64,000 nucleotides of DNA from Rhodobium gokarnense (GCF_025961475.1 NZ_JAOQNS010000006.1:248001-312000), one strand, 5' to 3'. Numbered from the stretch's first letter, positions 1 to 9,001 are shown. Made by a program: numbers and translations. The notes: generated by a model not told the origin, from the letters alone.

Positions 1-1
1 C

Positions 2-241
2 GTCATCACCGGGCCGAAGGGCGGCGCCGGCACTGTCCACCTGCCGCTCAGGGTCGTCGCGCTGATCCCGAAGCTGGAGGAAAAGGAGCAGCAGGTCCTC
101 TACACCAAGCTGCACGACGTCGTCGTCCAGATGCCGGAGGGCCAGGGGTCGGTGCCCTGGGCGTTCATCGACGAGGAAGTCGTCGTCGACACGACGGAAC
201 GCTTCCGCATCTATGTCGGCTTCGACAGCAGCAAGAAATAG
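2..241 (+). CDS. C-terminal fragment of an unrecognised protein
   Basis: The window opens inside a reading frame that runs for 79 codons to a TAG at 239-241. The visible tail is hydrophilic with alternating beta-type segments (LPLRVVALIPKLEEKEQQVL, then VPWAFIDEEVVVDTTERFRI) and ends in FDSSKK. Codon use matches the neighbours, with G or C in most third positions, so it is very likely real coding sequence. I do not recognise the family. The gene ends about 50 bases before the putative gcv promoter, so it belongs to a separate upstream transcript. Confidence 0.6.
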   Translation, partial: VITGPKGGAGTVHLPLRVVALIPKLEEKEQQVLYTKLHDVVVQMPEGQGSVPWAFIDEEVVVDTTERFRIYVGFDSSKK

Positions 242-291
242 CCTCGAACGGTCGCTGGTGTCGCGGCTGCGGGTCTGACATTTCTGGGCCA

Positions 292-320
292 TTGACTCCG
301 CGACATTGCGCCACAAGAAT
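292..320 (+). promoter_or_regulatory. candidate sigma70 promoter of the gcv operon
   Basis: TTGACT at 292-297 and AAGAAT at 315-320 are separated by exactly 17 bases. The predicted start near 327 would put the whole tandem glycine riboswitch (381-570) in the 5' leader, which is the expected order. Confidence 0.5.
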
Positions 321-380
321 GCGATCGGCTGACGAGCGTCGCGAGTCGGCCGGCGTCCGGGCAACCGGGCGCGCAAGCGT

Positions 381-570
381 GTGCGGGAGAGACCGGCGGA
401 CCCGTCAGGGCCGCGGCCGGCGCCGAAGGAGCAACTGCCTCGGAAACTCTCAGGCAAAGGGACCGCGCAAGCCCAGCGACACTCTGGAAAGCGGCCCGGC
501 AACGGGCTCACCGAAGGAGTAACCGGCGGCTTGCCGCCGGGAAATCTCTCAGGTCTCGGGACAGAGGAGG
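381..570 (+). promoter_or_regulatory. tandem glycine riboswitch (gcvT motif)
   Basis: Two consecutive aptamers carry the conserved gcvT-motif blocks. Aptamer 1 (about 381-470) has GCGGGAGAG, CGCCGAAGGAGCAA and AACTCTCAGGCAAAGGGACC. Aptamer 2 (about 481-570) has CTCACCGAAGGAGTAA and AAATCTCTCAGG, followed by GGGACAGAGG. The known family senses glycine, the substrate of the operon directly downstream, and in gcv leaders glycine binding usually switches expression on. The element lies 58 bases before gcvT. Confidence 0.95.
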
Positions 571-571
571 C

Positions 572-601
572 GCGAAATTTCCGGCATCGCCGGACTTTCG
601 C
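572..601 (+). promoter_or_regulatory. hairpin downstream of riboswitch, likely expression platform
   Basis: GCGAAA (572-577) pairs with TTTCGC (596-601), and TCCGGC (580-585) pairs with GCCGGA (589-594) around an ATC loop. The hairpin begins two bases after the second aptamer. No U-tract follows, so it is not a standard intrinsic terminator. The gcvT Shine-Dalgarno GAGGA (618-622) lies just downstream, which makes translational control or a Rho-related mechanism possible; this is inference. Confidence 0.5.
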
Positions 602-627
602 CGCTGACCCCTTGCCCGAGGACCAGA

Positions 628-1770
628 ATGGCCGATACCACATCCGATCCCGACCTGAAGCAGACGCCGCTTCACGCCCGTCATGCCGCCCTCGGCGCGC
701 GCCTGGTGCCCTTCGCCGGCTACGAGATGCCGGTGCAGTATGAGGGCATCCTGGCCGAGCACACCTGGACGCGCGAGAATGCCGGCCTTTTCGACGTCTC
801 CCATATGGGCCAGGCGTTCCTTGCCGGCCCGGACCACGCGACGGCGGCCGCCGCGCTTGAAAAACTCGTCCCCGGCGACATCGCCGGCCTGAAGCCCGGC
901 CGCATCCGCTACACGCTCCTGCTCAACGACGCCGGCGGCATCCTCGACGACCTGATGGTCACGCGCTCGGCCGATCCGGCCGATGACGGCCGGCTCTATC
1001 TGGTCGTCAACGCCGCCAATAAGGACGCCGACTACGCCGTCATTCGCGCCGCCCTGCCGCCGGACGTCTCACTCCAGGTCTCCGAGGACCGGGCGCTGAT
1101 CGCCATCCAGGGCCCGAAGGCGGCCGAGGTCATGGCGCGGCACTGCGATAAGTGTGGCGACCTTTCGTTCATGGCAGCAAACAGTGCGGCGTTCGACGGC
1201 ATCGACTGCCATATCGGCCGCTCCGGCTACACCGGCGAGGACGGCTTCGAGATTTCCGTTGCCGCCAACAGGGCGGTTGCCGTCTGGGATGCGCTCGTCG
1301 TCGAGGACGAGGTGAAGCCCGTTGGCCTCGGCGCCCGCGATTCCCTGCGCCTCGAAGCCGGCCTCTGCCTGCACGGCCACGACATCGACAAGGAGACGAC
1401 GCCGGTCGCGGCCGATCTCCTCTTTGCGATTTCCAAGCGCCGCCGCGAGGAAGGTGGCTTTCCGGGTGCAGAAAAAATCCTCGCCGAGATGGAGAGCGGC
1501 CCGGCGGAAAAACGTGTCGGCCTCGCGCTGGAAGGCCGCGCGCCGGCCCGCGAGGGCGCCGAGATCGTCAAGGACGGAAAGGCCGTCGGCCGCGTTACCT
1601 CCGGCGGCTTCGGTCCCACCGTCGGCGCGCCGATCGCCATGGGCTATGTCGCAGCGGACTGCGCCGCCACAGGCACCGAGCTGGACCTGATGGTGCGCGG
1701 CCGGGCGCTGAAGGCGAAGGTCGTCGACATGCCCTTCGTGCCCCAGCGCTATTACCGCAAGCCCAAATAA
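628..1770 (+). CDS. gcvT: glycine cleavage system T protein (aminomethyltransferase)
   Basis: T protein moves the aminomethyl group from lipoyl-GcvH to tetrahydrofolate, releasing ammonia and forming 5,10-methylene-THF. The 380-residue product has the usual family length: a folate-binding GcvT domain over roughly residues 14-265 and a C-terminal barrel from about 285. Residues 104-110 (GILDDLM) hold the aspartate position known to be catalytic in the family, and the VSHMGQ and [11 protein letters not shown] blocks are also present. ATG 628 is preceded by GAGGA at 618-622. It is the first gene of gcvT-H-PA-PB and sits directly under the glycine riboswitch, so glycine availability should control the whole cluster. 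Confidence 0.97.
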   Translation: MADTTSDPDLKQTPLHARHAALGARLVPFAGYEMPVQYEGILAEHTWTRENAGLFDVSHMGQAFLAGPDHATAAAALEKLVPGDIAGLKPGRIRYTLLLNDAGGILDDLMVTRSADPADDGRLYLVVNAANKDADYAVIRAALPPDVSLQVSEDRALIAIQGPKAAEVMARHCDKCGDLSFMAANSAAFDGIDCHIGRSGYTGEDGFEISVAANRAVAVWDALVVEDEVKPVGLGARDSLRLEAGLCLHGHDIDKETTPVAADLLFAISKRRREEGGFPGAEKILAEMESGPAEKRVGLALEGRAPAREGAEIVKDGKAVGRVTSGGFGPTVGAPIAMGYVAADCAATGTELDLMVRGRALKAKVVDMPFVPQRYYRKPK

Positions 1771-1816
1771 TGACCTCCCAACGAACCAGACAAGATCACC
1801 TGACGAGGACGAACCG

Positions 1817-2188
1817 ATGACCGTCTATTTCACCAAGGACCATGAATGGATTTCACTCGACGGCGACGTCGGCACGGTTGGCATCACCGACTATGCCCAA
1901 AACCAGCTCGGCGACGTCGTCTTCGTCGAGCTGCCCGATGTCGGCAAGGCGCTGTCAAAGGGCGGCGACGCGGCCGTCGTGGAATCGGTGAAGGCCGCCA
2001 GCGAGGTCTACGCGCCGATCTCCGGCGAGGTCGTGGAGGTCAACGAGGCCCTCACCGACGCGCCGGAAAAGGTCAACGCCGAGGCCGAGACCGGCGCCTG
2101 GTTCTTCAAGGTCAAGCTCTCGGACACCGGCGAGCTCGACGGCCTGATGGATTCTGAGGCCTACAAGGCCCACATCGCCGACCTTTGA
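1817..2188 (+). CDS. gcvH: glycine cleavage system H protein (lipoyl carrier)
   Basis: H protein carries the aminomethyl intermediate on a lipoyl arm between the P, T and L proteins. The 123-residue product is normal for the family. The lipoylation motif ESVKAASE is intact with the acceptor lysine at residue 59, and the beta-barrel signatures [18 protein letters not shown] and [10 protein letters not shown] are present. It follows gcvT after 46 bases and precedes gcvPA by 144 bases; that gap contains a palindromic repeat. The lipoamide dehydrogenase (L protein) is not in this window and is presumably shared with the 2-oxoacid dehydrogenases. Confidence 0.97.
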   Translation: MTVYFTKDHEWISLDGDVGTVGITDYAQNQLGDVVFVELPDVGKALSKGGDAAVVESVKAASEVYAPISGEVVEVNEALTDAPEKVNAEAETGAWFFKVKLSDTGELDGLMDSEAYKAHIADL

Positions 2189-2205
2189 GGGGTGGCGGGC
2201 GCCGC

Positions 2206-2289
2206 TCCTGGATTGCTTCGCTCCGCTCGCAATGACGCCAGTGTGACCGTCATTGCGAGGAGGCCGCAAGGCCGACGCGGCAATCCATG
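2206..2289. repeat. palindromic intergenic repeat, family 1 copy 1
   Basis: The arm TGGATTGCTTCGCT...CGCAATGACG (2209-2237) is repeated in inverted form as CGTCATTGCGAGGAGGCC...CGGCAATCCA (2249-2287). Related copies occur at 10756-10851 and 35241-35330. This copy sits between gcvH and gcvPA, inside the operon, so it will be transcribed and can fold into a long stem. Confidence 0.85.
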
Positions 2290-2332
2290 AGGCGGCCGAC
2301 CCGAACCCGACACGCAAGCGAGCGACCCTCCC

Positions 2333-3679
2333 ATGCGCTACCTGCCTTTGACCGACACCGACCGCGCCGACATGCTCCAGCGCATCGGCGTTGCCGCCAT
2401 TGACGACCTGTTCGTCGATATCCCCGAGGACGTTCGCCTCAAGGACCTCGTCGACCTGCCAAAGGCGGCCGGCGAGATGTCCGTGGAGCGGCAGATGTCG
2501 AAGATGGCGGCGAAGAACGTCGCTGCCGGCTCCGTGCCCTTCTTCGTCGGCGCCGGCGCCTATCGCCACCACGTGCCGGCGACCGTCGACCATCTCATCC
2601 AGCGCTCCGAGTTCCTGACCGCCTACACCCCCTACCAGCCGGAAATCAGCCAGGGCACGCTGCAGACCCTGTTCGAGTTCCAGACCCAGGTCGCGGGGCT
2701 TACCGGCATGGATGTGGCCAACGCCTCCATGTATGACGGCTCGACGGCGACGGCCGAGGCGGTGCTGATGGCGCACAGGCTGACCCGGCGCAAGAAGGCG
2801 GTGCTCTCCGGCGGCCTCCATCCGCAATATCGCGAGGTGGTCAGGAACCTCTCCGACATGGCCGGCGACGACCTCGTCTGCCTCGCTCCCGATCCCGCCG
2901 GCACGGAGGCGATCCTCGACGAAATCGACAACGACACCTCCTGCGTCGTCGTCCAGACCCCGTCCTTCTACGGCCAGCTCACGGACCTGACGGCCATCGC
3001 CGAAAAGGCCCATGCGCACAAGGCGCTGCTGATCGCCGTCGTCACCGAAATCGTCTCGCTCGGCGCCTTGCAGCCGCCGGGCGCCATGGGCGCCGACATC
3101 GTCGTCGCCGAGGGGCAGTCGATCGGCAATTCCCTCAATTTCGGCGGCCCCTATGTCGGCCTCTTCGCCACCCGCCAGAACTTCGTGCGCCAGATGCCGG
3201 GCCGGCTTGCCGGCCTGACGACGGACGCCGAGGGCCGTCGCGGCTACGTGCTGACGCTGTCGACCCGCGAGCAGCACATCCGGCGGGAAAAGGCGACCTC
3301 CAATATCTGCACCAACTCCGGCCTCTGCGCGCTCGCCTTCACCATCCACATGACGCTGCTGGGTGCTGCGGGCCTGAAGAGGCTGGCGATGCTCAACCAC
3401 CAGAGCGCGGTCAAGCTCGCCGACGCGCTTGCCGGTGTCCCGGGCGTCGAGGTGCTCAACGAGAGCTTCTTCAACGAATTCACCATCCGCACGCCGAAAC
3501 CGGCATCCGATGTGATCGAGGCGCTGGCAGAAAAGGACGTCCTCGGCGGCGTGCCGGTCTCGCGGTTGGAACCCGATGACGACGACCTCGCAAACCTCAT
3601 CGTCGTCGCAGCGACGGAGATCAATTCCGACGACGACCGCCAAGCCTATGCGGAAGCCCTGACGGAGGTGCTGGCATGA
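2333..3679 (+). CDS. gcvPA: glycine dehydrogenase (decarboxylating) subunit 1
   Basis: This is the N-terminal half of the P protein, which forms a heterotetramer with subunit 2 and decarboxylates glycine on PLP. At 448 residues it has the length of the two-subunit form, whereas the fused form is about 950. Recognised stretches are [19 protein letters not shown] at the start, then [29 protein letters not shown] and the [16 protein letters not shown] segment [17 protein letters not shown]. The ATG at 2333 has no strong Shine-Dalgarno. The stop overlaps the gcvPB start (ATGA at 3676-3679), so the two halves are translationally coupled, which suits equal subunit amounts. Confidence 0.95.
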   Translation: MRYLPLTDTDRADMLQRIGVAAIDDLFVDIPEDVRLKDLVDLPKAAGEMSVERQMSKMAAKNVAAGSVPFFVGAGAYRHHVPATVDHLIQRSEFLTAYTPYQPEISQGTLQTLFEFQTQVAGLTGMDVANASMYDGSTATAEAVLMAHRLTRRKKAVLSGGLHPQYREVVRNLSDMAGDDLVCLAPDPAGTEAILDEIDNDTSCVVVQTPSFYGQLTDLTAIAEKAHAHKALLIAVVTEIVSLGALQPPGAMGADIVVAEGQSIGNSLNFGGPYVGLFATRQNFVRQMPGRLAGLTTDAEGRRGYVLTLSTREQHIRREKATSNICTNSGLCALAFTIHMTLLGAAGLKRLAMLNHQSAVKLADALAGVPGVEVLNESFFNEFTIRTPKPASDVIEALAEKDVLGGVPVSRLEPDDDDLANLIVVAATEINSDDDRQAYAEALTEVLA

Positions 3680-5256
3680 CCATGAACCGCGAAGGCCGCC
3701 CCACCGCGCCGGGCGAGGTCGAAAGCACGATGCCGGACACCTTCACCGGCAACCGCGCGCTCCGCATCGAGGAGCCGGTCATCTTCGACGTCGGCACCGC
3801 TGAGGCGACCGGTGTCGACCTGCCCGAGCCTGACAGCGCCGTGACGTCCCGCCTCGGCGGCCTGGAGCGCAGCGAGCCGCTCGACCTTCCGGGTCTCGCC
3901 GAGCCGGAGGCCATGCGCCACTACGTGCGGCTTTCCCAGAAGAACTACGCCATCGACATGGGGCTCTATCCGCTCGGCTCCTGCACCATGAAGCACAATC
4001 CGCGCCTCAACGAGAAGATGGCGCGGCTGCCGGGCTTTGCCGACGTCCATCCCTTGCAGCCGGTCTCCACCGTCCCGGGCGCGCTGAAGCTGATCGCCGA
4101 ATGCGCCCGCTGGCTCTGCGTGTCGACCGGCATGGAAGCCGTCGCCATGAGCCCGAAGGCCGGCGCCCATGGCGAACTCTGCGGCATGATGGCGATCAAG
4201 GCCGCCCACGCCGCCCATGGCGAGGACCGCTCCATCGTGCTGGTCCCGGAATCCGCCCATGGCACCAACCCGGCGACAGCGGCACTCCTCGGCTACAAGG
4301 TTGTCGCCATCCCCGCCCGCAAGGACGGTACGGTCGATCCCGCCGCCGTCATCGAGCGCCTGTCGGACGACGTCGCCGGCATCATGCTGACCAACCCCAA
4401 CACCTGCGGGCTGTTCGAGCGCGACATCGTCGAGATCGCGAAAGCGGTCCACGAGGCCGGCGCCTATTTCTACTGCGACGGCGCCAACCTCAACGCCATC
4501 CTCGGCAAGGCCCGGCCGGGCGACCTCGGCGTCGACTGCATGCACATCAACCTGCACAAGACGTTTTCCACGCCCCATGGCGGCGGCGGCCCCGGCGCCG
4601 GCCCGGTGGTGCTGTCGGAGCGGCTCTCGGCCTTCGCCCCATTGCCCTATGTGAAGATGACCGCAGACGGCCCTGAGCTCATTGAGACGCTCGGCGACGC
4701 CGAGGCGGACGGCCAAAAACCCTTCGGCCGCATGACGGCCTTCCACGGCCAGATGGGCATGTTCGTGCGCGCCATGACCTACATGCTCTCGCATGGCGCC
4801 GACGGCCTGCGGCAGGCGTCCGAGGACGCCGTCCTCAACGCCAACTATGTGCGCGCCGGCCTGCAGGACGTCATGAGCCTGCCCTTCGGCGAGCGGCCCT
4901 ACATGCACGAGGTGCTGTTCGACGATTCGTTCCTCGACGACACAGGCGTCTCCACCCTCGATTTCGCCAAGGCGATGATCGACGAGGGCTTCCATCCGAT
5001 GACCATGTATTTCCCGCTGGTCGTCCACGGCGCCATGCTGATCGAGCCGACCGAATCGGAATCCAAGGCCAGCCTCGATCTCTTCGTCGCGACGCTCCGC
5101 GACCTCGTCATGCGGGCAAAACGCGGCGAGGTCGACCGCTTCAAGGGTGCGCCCTGGTACGCGCCGCGCCGGCGCCTCGACGAGACGGCCGCCGCCCGCC
5201 ATCCGGTGCTGAAATGGACGCCGCCCGAACCGCAGGCGGCGGACGCCGCCGAATAG
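3676..5256 (+). CDS. gcvPB: glycine dehydrogenase (decarboxylating) subunit 2, PLP-binding
   Basis: This is the C-terminal half of the P protein, carrying the PLP lysine. The 526-residue product has [18 protein letters not shown], with the Schiff-base lysine at about residue 295, preceded by the [10 protein letters not shown] segment; [13 protein letters not shown] is near the N-terminus. The start overlaps the gcvPA stop (ATGA). A second in-frame ATG at 3682 is possible. It is the last gene of the gcv operon: a hairpin followed by a U-rich stretch lies about 90 bases downstream. Confidence 0.95.
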   Translation: MTMNREGRPTAPGEVESTMPDTFTGNRALRIEEPVIFDVGTAEATGVDLPEPDSAVTSRLGGLERSEPLDLPGLAEPEAMRHYVRLSQKNYAIDMGLYPLGSCTMKHNPRLNEKMARLPGFADVHPLQPVSTVPGALKLIAECARWLCVSTGMEAVAMSPKAGAHGELCGMMAIKAAHAAHGEDRSIVLVPESAHGTNPATAALLGYKVVAIPARKDGTVDPAAVIERLSDDVAGIMLTNPNTCGLFERDIVEIAKAVHEAGAYFYCDGANLNAILGKARPGDLGVDCMHINLHKTFSTPHGGGGPGAGPVVLSERLSAFAPLPYVKMTADGPELIETLGDAEADGQKPFGRMTAFHGQMGMFVRAMTYMLSHGADGLRQASEDAVLNANYVRAGLQDVMSLPFGERPYMHEVLFDDSFLDDTGVSTLDFAKAMIDEGFHPMTMYFPLVVHGAMLIEPTESESKASLDLFVATLRDLVMRAKRGEVDRFKGAPWYAPRRRLDETAAARHPVLKWTPPEPQAADAAE

Positions 5257-5342
5257 GCCAAGATTGACGCCGCGGGGTGCCGTGCGGCGTCGTCACGCTT
5301 TCTAAACGCAACGCCCCCTATGCTTACCGGATTGGAAACGCC

Positions 5343-5383
5343 GGCGGGCCGGGCGTTGCGCAATTGCGGCCCGCCTTCTATTT
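5343..5383 (+). terminator. candidate intrinsic terminator after the gcv operon
   Basis: GGCGGGCC (5343-5350) pairs perfectly with GGCCCGCC (5368-5375), followed by TTCTATTTA. The U-run is interrupted. A second 8-bp stem, GACGCCGC/GCGGCGTC at 5266-5273/5284-5291, lies just upstream without U-tract. Either or both may end gcv transcription before the secretion genes. Confidence 0.45.
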
Positions 5384-5440
5384 AGGAACGATGTCGCGCC
5401 GGGGTGCGCGCACCGGCCGGTTACGGCATTGGGACGGCGA

Positions 5441-7186
5441 ATGGATTCCAGGAAGGCCGAAAGCAAGCTGATCGAGCGGATCGTCGCGACCTCGCGCAAG
5501 GCGCTGGTCGGGGTCGGCATCTTTTCCATGGTCATCAACATTCTGATGCTGACCGGCCCGCTGTTCATGCTGCAGATCTACGATCGCGTGCTGACCAGCC
5601 ACAGCATTCCGACGCTGCTCGCCTTCTCCGTCCTCGTCGTCACGCTCTACGGCTTCCTTGGTATCCTGGAGTTCATCCGCCAGCGCGTGCTGGTGCGCAT
5701 CGGCCACCGCTTCGACGAGGAGGCCGGGCCGACGGCCTTCGAGACCTATATCGAGGCGCCGCTGATCGCCGGCCCGCGCGGCGAGGTGGTGCAGCCGATC
5801 CGCGACATCGACCAGGTCCGCCAGTTCTTCTCCGGTCCGGCGATCACGGCGCTGTTCGACATGCCGTGGATGCCGGTCTACCTGTCCCTGATCTTCATCT
5901 TCCATCCGGTCCTCGGCCTTGTCGCCGTCGGCGGCGCGCTGTTCCTGTTCGTGATCGCGCTTGCCACCGATTTCTCGACCCGCAAGGCGCTCGCCGAGGC
6001 CAACAAGATGACCGGCAGGCGCCTGACCTTTGCCGAGGCCGGCCGGCGCAACGCCGAGGTCGTGCGCGGCATGGGCATGCGCGGCGCGCTCGCCAAGGTC
6101 TGGGGCGAGGTCAATGATGGCTATGTCCGGGCCTATTCCAACGCCGTCGACCGCACCTCCGGCTATTCCGTCATCACCAAGGTGTTCCGCCTGTTCCTGC
6201 AGTCGCTGATCCTTGCCGTCGGCGCCTGGCTGGCGATCCTCAACGAGATTTCGCCGGGCACCATGATCGCCGCCTCCATCATCATGACGCGGGCGCTGCA
6301 GCCGATCGAACAGGCGGTGACCAACTGGCGCGGCCTGATCCAGGGACGCCAGGCCTTCCGCCGCCTGAAGCAGACCCTGACGATCCTGCCCGACCAGGAG
6401 CGCACGCGCCTGGAGCCGCCGCGCGAGCGGCTGACCGTGGAAAACCTCGCCGTCGTCCCGCCCGGCGCCCAGAAGCCGACCGTCGCCAATGTCGGCTTCG
6501 AGCTCACCGCCGGCACGGCGCTCGGCGTCATCGGCCCCTCCGGCAGCGGCAAGTCGACCCTTGCCCGCGCCCTCGTCGGCGTCTGGCCGGCGGCCAGAGG
6601 CTCGGTCCGCCTCGACGGCGCGCCCTTCGACCAGTGGCGCGAGGACGACATCGGCCGCTATATCGGCTATCTGCCCCAGGACGTGGAGCTCTTTTCCGGC
6701 ACCGTTGCCGACAACATCTCGCGCTTCGATCCGGAGCGCACGTCCGAGGCGGTGATCGCCGCCTCGCGCCTTGCCGGGCTGCATGACCTCGTGGTGCGGC
6801 TGCCGGAAGGCTACGACACCGAAGTGGGCGAGGGGGCCGCGGTGCTCTCGGCCGGCCAGCGCCAGCGCCTGGCGCTCGCCCGCACGCTCTACCGCGACCC
6901 GTTCCTCATCGTCCTCGACGAGCCCAACTCCAATCTCGACGGCGACGGCGAGGCGGCGCTCACCCACGCCATCCGCACGGTCAAGGAAAGGGGCGGCATC
7001 GTCGTCATCGTCGCCCACCGGGCCGGTGCGGTCGTTGCCGTCGACCGCCTGCTGGTCGTGGAGGAGGGCCAGCAGTCGGCGATCGGTCCGCGCGACGAGA
7101 TCCTTGCCAAGATCATGAAACAGCGGCCCCAGGTCGGCGCCCAGCCGGTACAGGGCGCCGAGACCAGCCAGAAAGGCAGCGGGTAG
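5441..7186 (+). CDS. type I secretion system permease/ATPase (PrtD/HlyB family)
   Basis: This is an inner-membrane ABC exporter half-molecule for type I protein secretion. The first ~300 residues form the membrane domain (VGIFSMVINILMLTGPLFML, TLLAFSVLVVTLYGFLGI and further hydrophobic segments). The nucleotide-binding domain has Walker A GPSGSGKST (365-373), signature LSAGQRQRLALAR, Walker B FLIVLDEP and the H-loop VIVAHRA. At about 581 residues it matches the PrtD subfamily, which lacks the N-terminal peptidase-like domain. I prefer ATG 5441 over TTG 5429, because GGGA at 5431-5434 is well spaced from it. The HlyD adaptor follows after 5 bases. No TolC-type outer membrane gene and no RTX-repeat substrate lie in the window. 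Confidence 0.92.
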   Translation: MDSRKAESKLIERIVATSRKALVGVGIFSMVINILMLTGPLFMLQIYDRVLTSHSIPTLLAFSVLVVTLYGFLGILEFIRQRVLVRIGHRFDEEAGPTAFETYIEAPLIAGPRGEVVQPIRDIDQVRQFFSGPAITALFDMPWMPVYLSLIFIFHPVLGLVAVGGALFLFVIALATDFSTRKALAEANKMTGRRLTFAEAGRRNAEVVRGMGMRGALAKVWGEVNDGYVRAYSNAVDRTSGYSVITKVFRLFLQSLILAVGAWLAILNEISPGTMIAASIIMTRALQPIEQAVTNWRGLIQGRQAFRRLKQTLTILPDQERTRLEPPRERLTVENLAVVPPGAQKPTVANVGFELTAGTALGVIGPSGSGKSTLARALVGVWPAARGSVRLDGAPFDQWREDDIGRYIGYLPQDVELFSGTVADNISRFDPERTSEAVIAASRLAGLHDLVVRLPEGYDTEVGEGAAVLSAGQRQRLALARTLYRDPFLIVLDEPNSNLDGDGEAALTHAIRTVKERGGIVVIVAHRAGAVVAVDRLLVVEEGQQSAIGPRDEILAKIMKQRPQVGAQPVQGAETSQKGSG

Positions 7187-7191
7187 CGGCC

Positions 7192-8499
7192 ATGGCAAAG
7201 CCTGAAAAACCCGTCAGCCAGACCATCGGACGGTATCTCGTCGCCGGCTTCGTCGCCGTTGCGCTGCTTGCCGGCGGCATCGGCGGCTGGGCGGCCTTCG
7301 CCCATATTTCCAGCGCCGTCGTCGCCTCGGGCATGGTCGTCGTGGAAGGCAGCGCCAAGGAGGTGCAGCACCGCGAGGGCGGCATCGTCGGCGAGATCCG
7401 CGTCAAGAACGGCGACCGGGTGAAGGCCGGCGACCTGCTCGTCCGGCTCGACGAGACGCTGCTGCGCGCCAATCTGGAGATCATCGCCGCCCAGCTCGTC
7501 GACTACGAGGCCCGCATGGCGCGGCTCGAAGCCGAACGCGACCAGCGCGACAGCATCGATTTCCCGGACCACCTCCTCGGCGCGGGCGTCAAGCCCGACG
7601 CGGTCAAGGCGGTGGAGGGCGAGACGACGTTCTTCATCGCGCGCAAATCGGCCGTCGAGGGCCAGCTTGCCCAGAACCGGGAAAAGATCGTCCAGCTCAA
7701 CGACCAGATCGTCGGCCTGGAAGCCCAGCGCCGTTCCAAACGCGAGGAGATCGAGCTCATCGAGAAGGAGCTTGAGGGCCTGGAAGAGCTGCACAAGAAG
7801 GGCCACGTGCCGGTCACGCGCATCAACGCGCTGAAGCGCGACGCCGCCCGGCTCGTCGGCGAGGAGCGCGCCTTCGGCTCGCAGATCGCCGTCACCAAGG
7901 GCCAGATTTCCGAGACCCAGCTCAAGCTCCTGCAGGTGGAGCGCGACTTCCGCGAATCGGTGCTGAAGGAACTGCAGGACGTGCAGGCCAAGGTGGCGGA
8001 GCTGCGCGAGCGCCGCGTCGCCGCCCAGGACCAGCTCAACCGCTCCGACATCCGCGCGCCGGTCTCCGGCATCGTCCACGAACTGAAGGTGCACACGGTC
8101 GGCGGCGTCATCCAGCCCGGCGAGACATTCGTGAAGATCATTCCGATCGCTGACAGCCTCGTCGTCGATGCGCGGATCTCGCCGGTCGACATCGACCAGC
8201 TCCAGGCCGGCCAGCCGGCGCGGGTGACGTTCTCCGCCTTCAACCAGCGCACCACGCCGCAGCTTTCCGGCAAGGTCAAGACGATCTCGCCGGATCTCTC
8301 CTTCGACCAGGCGACCAACACCTCCTACTACACCGTCCGGCTCGACATCGCCGACGATGAGCTGGCCCGGCTCGGTGAACTCGTCCTGGTGCCCGGCATG
8401 CCGGCGGAGGTCTTCATCACCACCGGCGACCGCCGCGTCATCAGCTATCTGGTGAAGCCGCTGGCAGACCAGTTCCGCCGGACCTTCCGCGAGCAGTAG
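7192..8499 (+). CDS. type I secretion periplasmic adaptor (HlyD/PrtE family)
   Basis: This membrane fusion protein links the ABC exporter to an outer membrane TolC-like channel. The 435-residue product has one N-terminal membrane anchor (residues about 14-40, YLVAGFVAVALLAGG...). A first lipoyl half-motif follows (VQHREGGIVGEIRVKNGDRV), then a long coiled-coil hairpin over roughly 90-270, the second half (IRAPVSGIVHELKVHTVGG) and a beta-barrel end near DARISPVDIDQLQAGQPARV. It is 5 bases downstream of the ABC gene, so the two are one operon. A hairpin with seven U at 8585-8608 could also terminate this transcript. Confidence 0.92.
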   Translation: MAKPEKPVSQTIGRYLVAGFVAVALLAGGIGGWAAFAHISSAVVASGMVVVEGSAKEVQHREGGIVGEIRVKNGDRVKAGDLLVRLDETLLRANLEIIAAQLVDYEARMARLEAERDQRDSIDFPDHLLGAGVKPDAVKAVEGETTFFIARKSAVEGQLAQNREKIVQLNDQIVGLEAQRRSKREEIELIEKELEGLEELHKKGHVPVTRINALKRDAARLVGEERAFGSQIAVTKGQISETQLKLLQVERDFRESVLKELQDVQAKVAELRERRVAAQDQLNRSDIRAPVSGIVHELKVHTVGGVIQPGETFVKIIPIADSLVVDARISPVDIDQLQAGQPARVTFSAFNQRTTPQLSGKVKTISPDLSFDQATNTSYYTVRLDIADDELARLGELVLVPGMPAEVFITTGDRRVISYLVKPLADQFRRTFREQ

Positions 8500-8538
8500 A
8501 AAAGGCGGGCAAGGGCCGTTTTGCCGCCGCCGGGGCGG

Positions 8539-8567
8539 TTGACAAAGGCGCCGGAGCGCCCTTATTT
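8539..8567 (+). promoter_or_regulatory. candidate promoter of rpmJ
   Basis: A perfect TTGACA at 8539-8544 is followed, after 17 bases, by TTATTT at 8562-8567. Transcription would start near 8574, about ten bases before the 8585-8608 hairpin. Confidence 0.55.
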
Positions 8568-8584
8568 TCCGGCCCGAGACATGG

Positions 8585-8608
8585 GCGCGCGTTCGGCGCG
8601 CTTTTTTT
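8585..8608 (+). terminator. intrinsic terminator hairpin in the rpmJ leader
   Basis: GCGCGC (8585-8590), loop GTTCG, GCGCGC (8596-8601), then seven T (8602-8608). It has the form of a Rho-independent terminator. It can end the secretion operon transcript. Because a promoter lies at 8539-8567, it also falls in the short rpmJ leader, where it could act as an attenuator. Confidence 0.7.
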
Positions 8609-8649
8609 GGTTTTCAGTCGCGACCGACATCGCCGACGAGGACAGAACA

Positions 8650-8775
8650 ATGAAGATCAAGAATTCGCTGAAATCGCTTGCGACCCGCCACCGCGACAAC
8701 CGCATGGTTCGCCGCCGCGGCCGCATCTACATCATCAACAAGAAGAACCCGCGCTTCAAGGCCCGCCAGGGCTGA
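8650..8775 (+). CDS. rpmJ: 50S ribosomal protein L36, cysteine-free form
   Basis: The 41-residue basic product [18 protein letters not shown]... ending in NPRFKARQG is the alphaproteobacterial L36 type. It lacks the four zinc-binding Cys/His residues of the classical short L36, so it is the zinc-independent (C-minus) form. ATG 8650 is preceded by GAGGA at 8638-8642. The frame stays open upstream to an ATG at 8581, but that extension overlaps the terminator hairpin and matches nothing in the family. It is a monocistronic gene: its own promoter lies upstream and a strong terminator at 8846-8873 downstream. Confidence 0.96.
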   Translation: MKIKNSLKSLATRHRDNRMVRRRGRIYIINKKNPRFKARQG

Positions 8776-8845
8776 GCCCGCTGACCGCTTCTTGAGATCT
8801 GGCCGCCGCCCGTTTTTAACGGGCGCGGTTTTCGGCGTTGGAAAA

Positions 8846-8873
8846 GCACCGTGCCTCGCGCGGTGCTTTTTTT
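8846..8873 (+). terminator. intrinsic terminator after rpmJ
   Basis: GCACCG (8846-8851) pairs with CGGTGC (8861-8866) across a nine-base loop and is followed by seven T (8867-8873). Confidence 0.85.
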
Positions 8874-8966
8874 GTTGGACCGTTTGCGGTTCCTGCACTG
8901 CAAAGCTCGCGCGGCGGCGCGCAACCGTAAACCAAAGCCCCATCCAACAAGTTTGCGTGACGCAAA

Positions 8967-8994
8967 TTGACGTGGGCCGCGCCGGGACTATCCT
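8967..8994 (+). promoter_or_regulatory. candidate promoter of the TPR-hydrolase pair
   Basis: TTGACG (8967-8972), 16 bases, then TATCCT (8989-8994). The ATG of the TPR gene begins only 8 bases after the -10 hexamer, so a transcript from here would be leaderless or nearly so. Confidence 0.5.
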
Positions 8995-9001
8995 CTCTTT
9001 C

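Noticed and set aside
1955-5202. Long open frames on the minus strand across the gcv genes (about 560 and 520 codons)
   Set aside because: They are exact antisense shadows of gcvH/gcvPA and gcvPB. GC-rich third positions remove stops on the opposite strand, and the translations are low-complexity Arg/Gly/His-rich with no domain.
5378-7198. A ~600-codon minus-strand open frame over the ABC exporter gene
   Set aside because: Antisense to a gene with intact Walker A, signature and Walker B motifs; the translation shows no recognisable sequence.
8581-8649. In-frame upstream extension of rpmJ from an ATG at 8581
   Set aside because: It would run through the terminator hairpin and add 23 residues not found in L36; GAGGA at 8638-8642 supports ATG 8650.
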